Shown piece after piece: positions 1-6,680 of a stretch of 18,357 bases of DNA (positions are counted from its first letter, which is position 1; each line of letters starts with the position of its first letter). A program made the position numbers and the translations under genes. Below the pieces are notes generated by a model, which saw only the letters and a list, made by a program, of their open reading frames with translations, did no database searches and had not been told where the DNA came from. The stretch comes from DATGMS01 sp040905145 (GTDB lineage: Bacteria > Bacteroidota > Bacteroidia > Cytophagales > Cyclobacteriaceae). The DNA lies in NCBI GenBank assembly GCA_040905145.1, contig JBBDSC010000205.1:1-18357 (forward strand), written 5' to 3'.

Positions 1-45
1 TTAGCCGCTCCCGAAAAGGGAAAGTCAAAGAAGGCCAAGCCCTAA
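1..45 (+). CDS. C-terminal tail of an unidentified protein (5' end outside window)
   Basis: The frame starting at base 1 encodes 14 residues, LAAPEKGKSKKAKP, followed by TAA. A rho-independent terminator follows within 3 bases, which supports this as a real gene end. The tail is rich in lysine and alanine, as in the disordered tails of many ribosomal or nucleic-acid-binding proteins, but 14 residues are too few to name a family. Confidence 0.5.
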   Translation, partial: LAAPEKGKSKKAKP

Positions 46-47
46 AG

Positions 48-72
48 AAAAGCCCCTCGGGGCTTTTTTTTT
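48..72 (+). terminator. Rho-independent terminator
   Basis: A GC-rich stem (AAAAGCCC paired with GGGCTTTT around a CTCG loop) runs directly into a run of nine T. It sits 3 bases after the stop of the leading partial gene. The A-run on the left side means it could also act for transcripts arriving from the right. Confidence 0.9.
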
Positions 73-212
73 ATGTTCGGTTTTCACGGTACACTGATTT
101 ATAAGATATCTATATTTTCATGTATTGGCATAAAGGTATATACGTTATTAGGGATATGGTTGGGGTCAATGATCAAAAATTTAAATGCTCAGCCACTGGC
201 TGATTTCCCCCT

Positions 213-264
213 GGGAAAAAGTTTGCCTTTTGTCCGTTCCTGCCAAAACCCAAACACTTTTCCC
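213..264. repeat. Inverted repeat / hairpin
   Basis: GGGAAAAAGTTTG at 213-225 pairs with CAAACACTTTTCCC at 251-264, with one bulged base, around a 25-base interior. It lies immediately left of a longer hairpin (272-363); a small perfect palindrome (AGCCACTGGCT, 191-201) lies just before it. No gene frame explains the pairing. Confidence 0.6.
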
Positions 265-271
265 CTCCCGC

Positions 272-363
272 GGATACGCTTGCATTCCGTTTTCCCGGAC
301 AGGACCGGCTGTCTCCCTGCGGTCGGCCTGGTTCCTATCCGGCCACTGCATGCAAGCGTATCC
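272..363. repeat. Long nested hairpin with 14-bp perfect outer stem
   Basis: GGATACGCTTGCAT (272-285) is exactly complementary to ATGCAAGCGTATCC (350-363). Inside it, CCGGACAGGA (from about 296) pairs with TCCTATCCGG (ending at about 342) with one mismatch. This gives a nested stem about 92 bases long with a GC-rich apex. It could be a structured RNA, a REP-like element or the remains of a small transposable element; the sequence does not decide between them. Confidence 0.6.
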
Positions 364-618
364 AATTCCCATCATAAATCCATTTTGGAAACCGTTGCCG
401 AAGAAGATAGAAGTTTTTTCTTTTGCTTTTTATAGGCTGGATTCACTCCGAAGTGCAGGACAAACATTAAAGAAGACCGTTTCTGAACTAAGAAGGATTT
501 GCCCTGGTAAGCGTGGGGCCATTTGAGTTTTTTATTTTTGGGGAAATCGTTTTGTTGAACTTTTTCTTTCAAGGGATATAGGAACCCAAAAAACTTAATT
601 GGCCAAAAAAAACAAATA

Positions 619-831
619 TCAGGGCCGCCTTTGTTCCAGTTTCCGGATGATTTCCTCGATTTTACGTTCAGTTTCCCTATCTATATCTTTTACACTGAAG
701 GGACCATATAAACCAGACCCAAACAATAATGGCCACAATCAGACCCTGCCATTGGTTATCGCTTCCCAAAGCACCGAACATGGCGACAGTGCCAACAAAG
801 GACACGAGGATAATTTGATTAGGAATTTCAT
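619..831 (-). pseudogene. Decayed gene for a small membrane protein (copy 1)
   Basis: Reading the minus strand from ATG at 831, the frame must shift once near residue 8 and again near residue 48 to give a coherent product of about 71 residues. The core VSFVGTVAMFGALGSDNQWQ is followed by a hydrophobic stretch (GLIVAIIVWVWFIWSL) and a charged coiled tail (DRETERKIEEIIRKLEQRRP, then TGA at 619-621). Start and stop are again in the same frame, so the two shifts compensate. A second, more truncated copy of this family is at 10974-11086. It resembles short membrane proteins of unknown role in Bacteroidota. Confidence 0.55.
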
Positions 832-916
832 GGCTTCAACAATTAAAATTGATACCTTAATTTAATCATTTTTGGGGTGAAATAAAATATTTTAGTTGAA
901 AACTACTGTCGTCCGA

Positions 917-1293
917 CTAAATTTGGTAATTGAATTTATGTTTGAATACGATGTAAATTAGGATTTTTCTGACAACTTCAAAAACACCCCCCTCCCAATC
1001 CTCCCAAAGCCCCCATTGTATTTTTCCAACTTCTTTTTTAAACCATGACTTGCAGTACTCCTCTGTATGGGTGAGGAAAAGTTTAAGGTCAATATAGGAG
1101 CTAAGGTTTTTGGCCGCTACCTGGACAAGGGTTGAAAAATCCTCCGCCTGTTTTATTCTCCTATGGATGACCGTGAAAAGCAAATTCAGGATCAATGCCA
1201 CCCATATCTGTGACCGGATTCCATTTTCACTGTCCGACAAAAAATATTTCAGTTCTAAATTCTGCTTTATCTGCTTGAAGAGATTATGTAAAG
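917..1293 (-). pseudogene. IS4-family transposase, C-terminal fragment (left arm)
   Basis: The minus-strand frame reads KALHNLFKQIKQNLELKYF, SDSENGIRSQIWVALILNLL and AEDFSTLVQVAAKNLSSYID, ending at TAG (917-919) inside the terminal inverted repeat. The FKxxKQN block and the following QIWVAL helix are typical of the region around and after the last catalytic glutamate of IS4-type DDE transposases. The fragment starts abruptly at the palindrome, where the glutamate-bearing segment should be. Its neighbour at 1294-1621 is the same region of a related but clearly diverged element. Confidence 0.75.
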
Positions 1294-1303
1294 CTTTACA
1301 TAA
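1284..1303. repeat. 20-bp perfect palindrome at the junction of the two transposase arms
   Basis: TTATGTAAAGCTTTACATAA equals its own reverse complement. It lies at the exact centre of the inverted transposase arms and encodes the same residues (KALH) in both outward directions. It marks the fusion point. Confidence 0.85.
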
Positions 1304-1621
1304 GGCATTTAAACGGCTAAAACAAAATTTCGAGTTAGGCTACTTTTACTCGGACAGCCCAGAAGGAATCAAAACCCAGATATGGATAGCTTTGATAGCT
1401 AACTATTATTTACAGTGATACATAAACAATGTAGGGAGGCAGAAATATTCACAACGATTGTAAATCTGGCAGCTGTAAATATGGGGTCATATATCTCTTT
1501 GATAAAAATAGTGAAATCGGGAAGGCTAAGTGCAGAAGACCGGGACCTTGGAATAGTTCAATTAAAGATCTTCGAAAACATCCAAGGGGGCCTTTTTCGA
1601 AAACTGGAAAAATCGCCTTAG
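1294..1621 (+). pseudogene. IS4-family transposase, C-terminal fragment (right arm, frameshifted)
   Basis: The plus strand reads ALHKAFKRLKQNFELGYF, SDSPEGIKTQIWIALIAN, then must change frame near 1412 to continue as IHKQCREAEIFTTIVNLAAV and on to TAG at 1619-1621. It aligns residue by residue with the left-arm fragment (SDSxxGIxxQIWxAL; VIH; AExF; NLAAxNxxSYI) but differs at roughly half the positions. The two are therefore not a recent copy of one another. It is 5'-truncated at the same place as the left arm. Confidence 0.75.
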
Positions 1622-1674
1622 ATTCAACAAAATCAGCTGAAATTTCCTAATTTCAAATTTAGTCGGATGACAGT

Positions 1675-2087
1675 AATAAATTATTATCAGAAATTATATC
1701 TTATTGTAAAATGGTCTACAAAGAAATTACTCATAATATAATCGGTCAATAATTTGTTTCTAATTAGATATAATTTTATTTAAAGCAAACAATTTTACCC
1801 AACTAAATTCGGATGCATATCACTGAGGCCCATCCACATTGGTAAAATCGAATTGACAAACAGAAGTCTGACTTTAGATACGCTGAAACTACGGAGTCAG
1901 TAATACCTTCCAAAATAAGAATTATGGTAAAGCTGAAGGCTTTTATGGGATGCAAAATTTAATTATTGCCTTTTACCCGTATAAAGACGCCTGCTAACAA
2001 AGCTATGGACTGATTTTTGACATCAAACCATATATCCGGCGGGGAGGATAAATAATTATATCACTAGGAAAAAAGACGAACATAAAA
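1675..2087. other. No gene; AT-rich spacer upstream of nadE
   Basis: No frame here has a convincing translation. The stretch separates the insertion-sequence remnant from nadE and presumably carries the nadE promoter, but I could not identify a clear TAnnTTTG box at a plausible position. A weak GGGGAGGATA tract (2041-2050) lies too far upstream of the nadE start to be its ribosome binding site. Confidence 0.5.
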
Positions 2088-2915
2088 ATGTCCATACAAT
2101 CCACTATTATTTCTGATTTACATTCAAGTACTCAAATCGATCCGAAAGAACAAATCCACAAACGTGTCGGTTTTTTAAAGAACTATTTATTACATACGGG
2201 GGCAATGGGTTATGTTTTGGGGATTTCGGGGGGACAGGACTCCACATTAGCGGGGAAGTTGGCGCAAATAGCCATCCAGGAATTAAACAGGGAACAATCC
2301 GATAAAAGCTATGCTTTTTATGCAGTCCGTCTCCCTTATGGTGAACAATTGGACGAGGATGATGCTCAGGATGCTATTTCATTTATCAATCCCACACGGG
2401 CAATAACTGTGAATATTAAAGCGGCTGTAGACGCTTCGGTAGAAGCATTTAAAGCTGCTACCGGCGACCCCTTGTCGGGATTTAATAAAGGGAATACAAA
2501 GGCCCGTGAGCGTATGAAGACGCAGTATGATCTTGCTGCCCATTTTGGCTGTCTGGTTATGGGCACAGACCATGCGGCAGAAGCCATCACGGGATTTTAT
2601 ACGAAATTTGGGGATGGGGCCTGTGACATTGCTCCTTTATTTGGATTAACGAAACGCCAGGGAAAATCCTTATTAATGGAATTGGGTGCGCCGGAACATC
2701 TTTATCAAAAAATACCTACCGCGGATTTGGAAGATGATAAGCCCGGTTTGCCGGATGAGGTAGCTTTAGGGATAACATATGAGCATTTGGATGATTATTT
2801 GGAAGGAAAACCAGTCAACCGAGCGATAAAAGAAAAGATTGAATCAGGATACAGGAAAACCAGGCATAAACGTCATTTGCCGGTGACGGTTTATGATAAT
2901 TGGTGGAAATCCTGA
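2088..2915 (+). CDS. nadE: NH3-dependent NAD(+) synthetase
   Basis: This 275-residue cytoplasmic enzyme catalyses the last step of NAD synthesis: ATP-dependent amidation of nicotinic acid adenine dinucleotide using ammonia. The PP-loop ATP-binding motif SGGQDST lies near residues 48-54. Other family signatures are VRLPYGEQ, the MGTDHAAEAITGFYTKFGDG block, LFGLTKRQ, and the C-terminal KTRHKRHLP segment. The length equals that of the E. coli single-domain enzyme; there is no glutaminase domain, so ammonia must be supplied free. The gene looks intact. A structured repeat begins at the last codons and even supplies the TGA. A decayed copy of codons about 204-265 lies downstream at 6323-6485. The start ATG has only a weak upstream purine tract. 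Confidence 0.95.
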   Translation: MSIQSTIISDLHSSTQIDPKEQIHKRVGFLKNYLLHTGAMGYVLGISGGQDSTLAGKLAQIAIQELNREQSDKSYAFYAVRLPYGEQLDEDDAQDAISFINPTRAITVNIKAAVDASVEAFKAATGDPLSGFNKGNTKARERMKTQYDLAAHFGCLVMGTDHAAEAITGFYTKFGDGACDIAPLFGLTKRQGKSLLMELGAPEHLYQKIPTADLEDDKPGLPDEVALGITYEHLDDYLEGKPVNRAIKEKIESGYRKTRHKRHLPVTVYDNWWKS

Positions 2916-3085
2916 CTGGGTGAAATTTGCCATTTCACCCTAATATCCACGGATTTGTTTAATGTGTAAGGATTTTTATTGGGCCATTTGCAATGGCTGA
3001 AAGAAATCAATGGGACGTAATTTGGAAGGGGCATTTCAAATGCCCTAAAGATAATCCATTCCCTAATCAAAAGCTGAATATTTGG
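2911..3085 (+). repeat. Three-hairpin structured repeat, copy A
   Basis: About 175 bases closely match 10323-10496 (copy B). Three hairpins are visible: H1 GGGTGAAAT/ATTTCACCC (2918-2940), H2 GCCATT-TGC-AATGGC (2983-2997) and H3 GGGCATTT-C-AAATGCCC (3029-3045). Stems are kept while loops and linkers vary between copies. It starts within the nadE stop codon, so H1 may also serve as a nadE transcription end. No convincing coding frame is present. Confidence 0.8.
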
Positions 3086-3194
3086 GTGTAGATGCAATCT
3101 ATACCAAGACGAGGGTATGGTATCCGCACTGCATACCTTCATGCCCCTGACCTTCTGCATATGTTCCCTGAGATGGGGTTCAATGGATTATAAT

Positions 3195-3286
3195 CCTGCC
3201 ATTGAAAATGGCCCATGAAGGACCTGCAACAGATGGAAGTTTCGAATAGGGGGGTGAAGTAACAAACTTCACCCAGCGCCCCCCAA
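3195..3286 (-). repeat. Three-hairpin structured repeat, diverged copy C (inverted)
   Basis: Read on the minus strand, this has H1 GGGTGAAGT-TTGTT-ACTTCACCC (3274-3252) and H2 GCCATT-TTC-AATGGC (3212-3198), about 39 bases apart; in copies A and B the gap is about 42. Relative to A and B, the eighth H1 pair changes from A-T to G-C on both sides, a compensated change. The linkers are otherwise poorly conserved and H3 is not clear. It begins two bases after the higA stop and faces copy A tail to tail. Confidence 0.6.
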
Positions 3287-3411
3287 TTAGGCTGTCTCGT
3301 AAGGCTTGATTTTCTGATAGGCCGAATTGTGTTTCTTTTCTTCTTCAAGATCATATCCATAAAATCCTTTTCCAAAATCTCACCTGGATGGACATTGTCT
3401 AACTTTTCCAT
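3287..3411 (-). pseudogene. higA: higA antitoxin with large internal deletion
   Basis: The minus-strand start reads MEKLDNVHPGEILEKDFM, the characteristic N-terminus of HigA-type XRE antitoxins. Shortly afterwards, in another frame, comes YDLEEEKKHNSAYQKIKPYE followed by TA and a stop, which matches the characteristic HigA C-terminus. About 60 residues, including the helix-turn-helix, are missing, and the 125-base remnant is out of frame. It starts 14 bases downstream of the higB remnant, the normal toxin-first higBA order. The antitoxin cannot bind DNA in this state. Confidence 0.75.
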
Positions 3412-3425
3412 TTTTCTTATGTCAT

Positions 3426-3617
3426 TTAATGATAGCCCACTATTGATACATCGAAAGCATTGCCTTCTTGCCATTTAAAAATGATCCTCCATTGATCATT
3501 TATTCTAATGCTATTATATCCTTTTAAACTGCCTGCGAGTTTTTCTAAGCGATTTCCGGGAGGAACACGTAAATCATTAATAGATATAGCTGAATGAATA
3601 TGCACCAAAAATGGCAA
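3426..3617 (-). pseudogene. higB: higB toxin, 5'-truncated
   Basis: The frame encodes ISINDLRVPPGNRLEKLAG, then SIRINDQWRIIFKW and DVSIVGYH at the stop. This is the C-terminal two thirds of a HigB/RelE-like mRNA interferase, normally about 92 residues. The usual N-terminus (about 35 residues) is missing; the first residues, before ISINDL, do not match the family. The truncation faces the istB fragment at 3654-3908, so an IS21-type insertion probably cut it. The conserved core residues remain, but production of an active toxin is unlikely without its start. Confidence 0.8.
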
Positions 3618-3653
3618 GGAGAGTGCACCACTTTTTAAAAAAAAACAGGTTAA

Positions 3654-3908
3654 TTATCCGGATCCAATGAATGGTTTTCTGTTTTTCATTCTATAATTTT
3701 TTACTGATAGATTTATAATTCCGAAGCGGAACAGCAGCCTGTCCAATAAAGTGGCGGACAGGACTTCATAGTCAAGCATTTTTGCCCAGTCGGCGGCCAT
3801 TTTATTGGTGGTAATGATGATGCAGGTTTGCTCATAAATTGCATTGATAAAGATGGAATTATCCGCCGCCGCTTTTTTCCACCGGAATGATGAATAGAAA
3901 GCTGATTT
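3654..3908 (-). pseudogene. istB: IS21-family helper ATPase (IstB), C-terminal fragment
   Basis: The minus-strand frame ending at TAA (3654-3656) reads IFINAIYEQTCIIITTNKMA, ADWAKMLDYEVLSATLLDRL, then LFRFGIINLSVKNYRM. This matches the IstB C-terminus: the sensor-like ITTNK, the W…LDRLLFR arginine region and the final NxxxxSYR-like strand. Walker A and B motifs and the whole IstA transposase are absent. It is a relic of an IS21-type insertion next to the truncated higB. Confidence 0.7.
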
Positions 3909-3990
3909 TTATCCACAAGGTATAACCATTACATTTGTTCATTATTTGTGATATTCTCTTTGATGAAAAGTAGGTTTGTAGCCTCTGCTT

Positions 3991-6186
3991 ATGCGAAATT
4001 TAGGAATCGAATTATTAGAAAGCCTCAACCTGATTAAAGGAAACGGCTCTTTTGTCACCAGTCATTCGGCATCATTTGTATTTCCCGGGCTAACCGTTCA
4101 AGGCCTTGGAGAAATTGCTTATCCCATCAACCCATTGCAGGCCAATGCTTTAATAAAAGAAGCGCATAAAGCCCCCTTTGGTAAAGGCAGCCAAACTATT
4201 GTTGACGATACCGTGCGGCGTGCCTGGGAAATAGATGTGGAAAAACTGCACTTCGACGGCCTGGGATGGGAAAAGTTTTTACAGAAAGCATTGGCCAACA
4301 TCAAACCGCAATTGGGGATTGAAGATTATGAGGTAGAAGCGCACCTGTATAAAATGCTCATCTACGAAAAGGGAGATTTCTTTCTTTCGCACAGGGATTC
4401 TGAAAAGGAAAAAGGGATGTTTGGTACGCTGATCATTGGCCTGCCTTCCAGGCACAACGGCGGTGAGCTCTTGGTCCGGTTTGACGGGGAAGAGCAATCC
4501 ATTCATTTTGAGGAGGCAGCAAATCACCATAAAATACCTTACGTGGCTTTTTATGCCGATTGCGAACATGAAATCAAACCCCTGACGGAAGGCTATCGGG
4601 TGTGCCTGGTTTATAATCTCGTCCAGAAAAAACCCGGTAAGGAAATTCGGTTGGAGCCCTTGGGTGAATATGTGTCGCGGCTGGCTGCCATTTTAAAAGA
4701 CGGTAAAGAAAGCCGTCGGTTTTCTCCGGGGATCGTTTTGCTGGGGCATCAGTACACCCCTGAAAATTTTTCGAAAGCGCATCTGAAATTGAACGACCGT
4801 ACGAGAGCGGAGGCATTGATGCGGGCAGCAAATGCCGCAGGCTATTATGCCAACCTGTGTCTGGTTACATCCTACCTTTCCGGTGCACCTGCCTCGGGTG
4901 GTTACGAATGGGATGATGAACTTCTTGAAGACGCCGAAATGGACGAAGTGTATGATGAGTCCCTGTACATTGGACGTTGGTTGGACAATGGCCCACCACC
5001 TTTACGCAATATCCAGTTTGAAGAAAATGACCTGCTTGCCGGTTTTCGGCTAAATGAAGGTGAGCCCACTGTAAAGGAAACGGAAGGCTATATGGGGAAC
5101 TATGGTCCCGACCTGATGCACTGGTACCATTACGGGGCGGTGGTCATTTGGCCCAAAGAAGATCACGCGGAGAGGTTGCTTGCGCAAGACACCACCAATC
5201 AGCTGGAATGGATTGGCTATTACAATACTATAAGAAACCAACTCTCCGCCAATGAAACCGCCAATTGCGAAACCATTCTGAACCTCATCCTGCATCGTGA
5301 TGAACGTTCACCGAAAGCGGATTATAATGTCATTGCGGACTGGCTGATAGGTTATCACGACGATTCCTGTTTTGACAAATTGGGCTATCAGTTGCTTCAA
5401 CGTTATTTTCAAAAAATAAATGGGGAATCCTGGATTAGACTCGTTGAAGCCTATCCTGTCAAACATTTTGAAAAAATATTCAAACAGGTAAGCCGGGAAG
5501 GAAACATATCCGATGTTTGGCACCTGTTGTCCCTATTCATCATGCTTTCCGGTACTGAGTCGGGGAGAGCACTTGTAGCGTCTGAAATGCCGGCATTGCC
5601 GGAGCACTTTTCTTCATTGGCAACTGTACAACACCAAAAGCCGCCGGTGAATGCCGCAGCATTGAAAAACCTACTGCACTTGGAAAATATGCTACCACAA
5701 GACCATGGATGGGTAACAGGTATGAATAGGATACTCACCTGCTATAACGAAAGGGGATATGTCAATGATGTCCTTGTGCCGGTGATCCTTAATTTGGAAA
5801 AGAAAACTCCGCTGGCAACCTCCTTACTGTCTTTTGGAAGGGATCATTTGCAGAAGAGGGTCAGTAAAAAACCGCAGCCGCCTGCCAATTGGTCGAGGCC
5901 GGTACCGGATGCATCCCGTTATGCCAGGCTATGGAAGTTCTTGGAAGCTTTTATACAATCTCCGGTAGAGCAGGTGTTTGACTTCCGCAGAAATCAACAG
6001 GAAAGAAGTGAACTGGAATCAGCCATTCAGAGCGTGGACATAGATTTACGCACCGAGACCATCAAAAAAGGCTCTCCCTATACCCTGCGCATCATCAAAA
6101 CCCAAGCAGCTTATGAAAAGCAAATGAAAGAATGGCTGGAAGACGTGGCTTTGCTGGCAAAAGTCAAGGAAAAGCAATTCAGTTGA
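3991..6186 (+). CDS. 2OG-Fe(II) oxygenase-domain protein with long C-terminal region
   Basis: This is a 731-residue predicted cytoplasmic protein with no signal peptide or membrane span. Residues about 35-215 form a prolyl-4-hydroxylase-like 2-oxoglutarate/iron dioxygenase domain. The iron-binding triad is visible as H134-R-D136 (FFLSHRDSEKEKGMFGTLI) and H193 (CEHEIKPLTEGYRV), and R203 is placed to bind 2-oxoglutarate. NGGELLVRFDG is the usual strand between them. The remaining 500 or so residues show no domain I recognise. The substrate is unknown. The ATG lacks a clear ribosome binding site. The neighbours are remnants, so the gene appears to be transcribed alone. The frame is intact. Confidence 0.8.
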   Translation: MRNLGIELLESLNLIKGNGSFVTSHSASFVFPGLTVQGLGEIAYPINPLQANALIKEAHKAPFGKGSQTIVDDTVRRAWEIDVEKLHFDGLGWEKFLQKALANIKPQLGIEDYEVEAHLYKMLIYEKGDFFLSHRDSEKEKGMFGTLIIGLPSRHNGGELLVRFDGEEQSIHFEEAANHHKIPYVAFYADCEHEIKPLTEGYRVCLVYNLVQKKPGKEIRLEPLGEYVSRLAAILKDGKESRRFSPGIVLLGHQYTPENFSKAHLKLNDRTRAEALMRAANAAGYYANLCLVTSYLSGAPASGGYEWDDELLEDAEMDEVYDESLYIGRWLDNGPPPLRNIQFEENDLLAGFRLNEGEPTVKETEGYMGNYGPDLMHWYHYGAVVIWPKEDHAERLLAQDTTNQLEWIGYYNTIRNQLSANETANCETILNLILHRDERSPKADYNVIADWLIGYHDDSCFDKLGYQLLQRYFQKINGESWIRLVEAYPVKHFEKIFKQVSREGNISDVWHLLSLFIMLSGTESGRALVASEMPALPEHFSSLATVQHQKPPVNAAALKNLLHLENMLPQDHGWVTGMNRILTCYNERGYVNDVLVPVILNLEKKTPLATSLLSFGRDHLQKRVSKKPQPPANWSRPVPDASRYARLWKFLEAFIQSPVEQVFDFRRNQQERSELESAIQSVDIDLRTETIKKGSPYTLRIIKTQAAYEKQMKEWLEDVALLAKVKEKQFS

Positions 6187-6322
6187 CGGAATGGAAGAAG
6201 CTCAGCCATTTAATTCTGTAAATAAGTGAATGGGGATTTTGCTGGCACTTTTTTCCGGTAGGTTTTTTTCCTAATGATTTAATTCAGCCGGAGGATTCCG
6301 GAGCAATGGACGGCAGGGGAGG

Positions 6323-6485
6323 ACATCTTTATCAAAAAATACCTACCGCGGATTTGGGAGAGGATAAGCCCCGGTTTGCCGGATGAGGCAACACTGGGAT
6401 TGTTTAGAAGGAAAACCTGTCCACCGGGCGATAAAAGAAAAGACTGAATCAGGATGCAGGAAAACCAGGCATAAACGTCATTTGC
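6323..6485 (+). pseudogene. Decayed partial copy of the nadE 3' region
   Basis: This stretch closely matches nadE bases 2697-2881: shared runs include ACATCTTTATCAAAAAATAC, CTACCGCGGATTTGG, GCGATAAAAGAAAAGA and CAGGCATAAACGTCATTTGC. About 22 bases are deleted in the middle, an extra C breaks the frame, and the last 11 codons are absent. It is a non-functional duplicate lying 3.6 kb from the intact gene in the same orientation. Confidence 0.9.
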
Positions 6486-6486
6486 A

Positions 6487-6624
6487 CTTATACTGCTTTA
6501 TAAAATTGGTGTTGCTCCTGACAGACTAAAAAAAATCTATCAAGTGATTATGAACCAGTACCAATGGGCCAACCGCAAACTCAGCTGTATCGTGATTGAT
6601 CCCCTAGTAGAAAAAGCTTCGTGA
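6487..6624 (+). other. Short open frame of unknown origin after the nadE fragment
   Basis: The frame reads KIGVAPDRLKKIYQVIMNQY then QWANRKLSCIVIDPLVEKAS and stops at TGA. Its composition looks protein-like (amphipathic helix, then a hydrophobic strand), but I do not recognise it and there is no good start codon before the internal ATG at 6550. It may be the C-terminal remnant of another gene joined to the nadE fragment. Confidence 0.25.
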
Positions 6625-6655
6625 GGCTGTCTCAAAAGTAGATTTGAGACAGCCT
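6624..6655. terminator. Strong hairpin between convergent transcripts
   Basis: AGGCTGTCTCAAA and TTTGAGACAGCCT pair perfectly over 13 bases around an AGTAGA loop. It lies 25 bases past the stop of the minus-strand dehydrogenase gene and could end transcription from either side, though the following T-run is weak. The sequence also resembles joined inverted ends of an insertion sequence, an alternative I cannot exclude. Confidence 0.6.
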
Positions 6656-6680
6656 TCCTATTTTATATAACTCAAAATGC

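Larger units (their letters stand above)
73..618. other. No recognisable gene; hairpin-rich spacer
   Basis: Open frames exist on both strands, but their translations show no domain, composition or start context typical of a gene, and they overlap one another. The left part is dominated by two strong inverted repeats (213-264 and 272-363), annotated separately. The right part (about 380-618) is AT-rich and shows nothing I can name. Confidence 0.5.
905..1674. mobile_element. Head-to-head fusion of two IS4-type insertion sequence right ends
   Basis: The outer ends are near-identical inverted repeats: ACTGTCGTCCGACTAAATTT at 905-924 and, inverted, ACTGTCATCCGACTAAATTT at 1674-1655 (19 of 20 match). 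Each arm encodes the C-terminal part of an IS4-type transposase, reading outward from a 20-base perfect palindrome at the centre (1284-1303). Arm lengths are nearly equal (389 and 381 bases). The N-terminal halves, with the first two catalytic acidic residues, and the left ends of both elements are absent, so the element cannot move by itself. Confidence 0.75.

Noticed and set aside
73..526. Overlapping open frames of 113-120 codons on the plus strand and a 64-codon frame on the minus strand
   Set aside because: They overlap one another across the strong hairpins, lack start signals, and their translations have no gene-like composition or recognised motif.
1799..1820. AACTAAATTCGGATGCAT as a third copy of the IS4 terminal repeat
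   Set aside because: Only a short TCGGATG core matches the 20-base ends at 905-924 and 1655-1674; the rest does not align.
2891..3160. 89-codon minus-strand frame after nadE
   Set aside because: It runs through structured repeat A, and its apparent similarity to a frame at 10036-10362 (IRVK.QISPSQ) is fully explained by the repeated DNA.
3287..3300. AGGCTGTCTC at the higA end as an insertion sequence terminus matching the 6624-6655 hairpin
   Set aside because: The bases encode the higA C-terminal residues (YETA-stop) and the match stops after ten bases.
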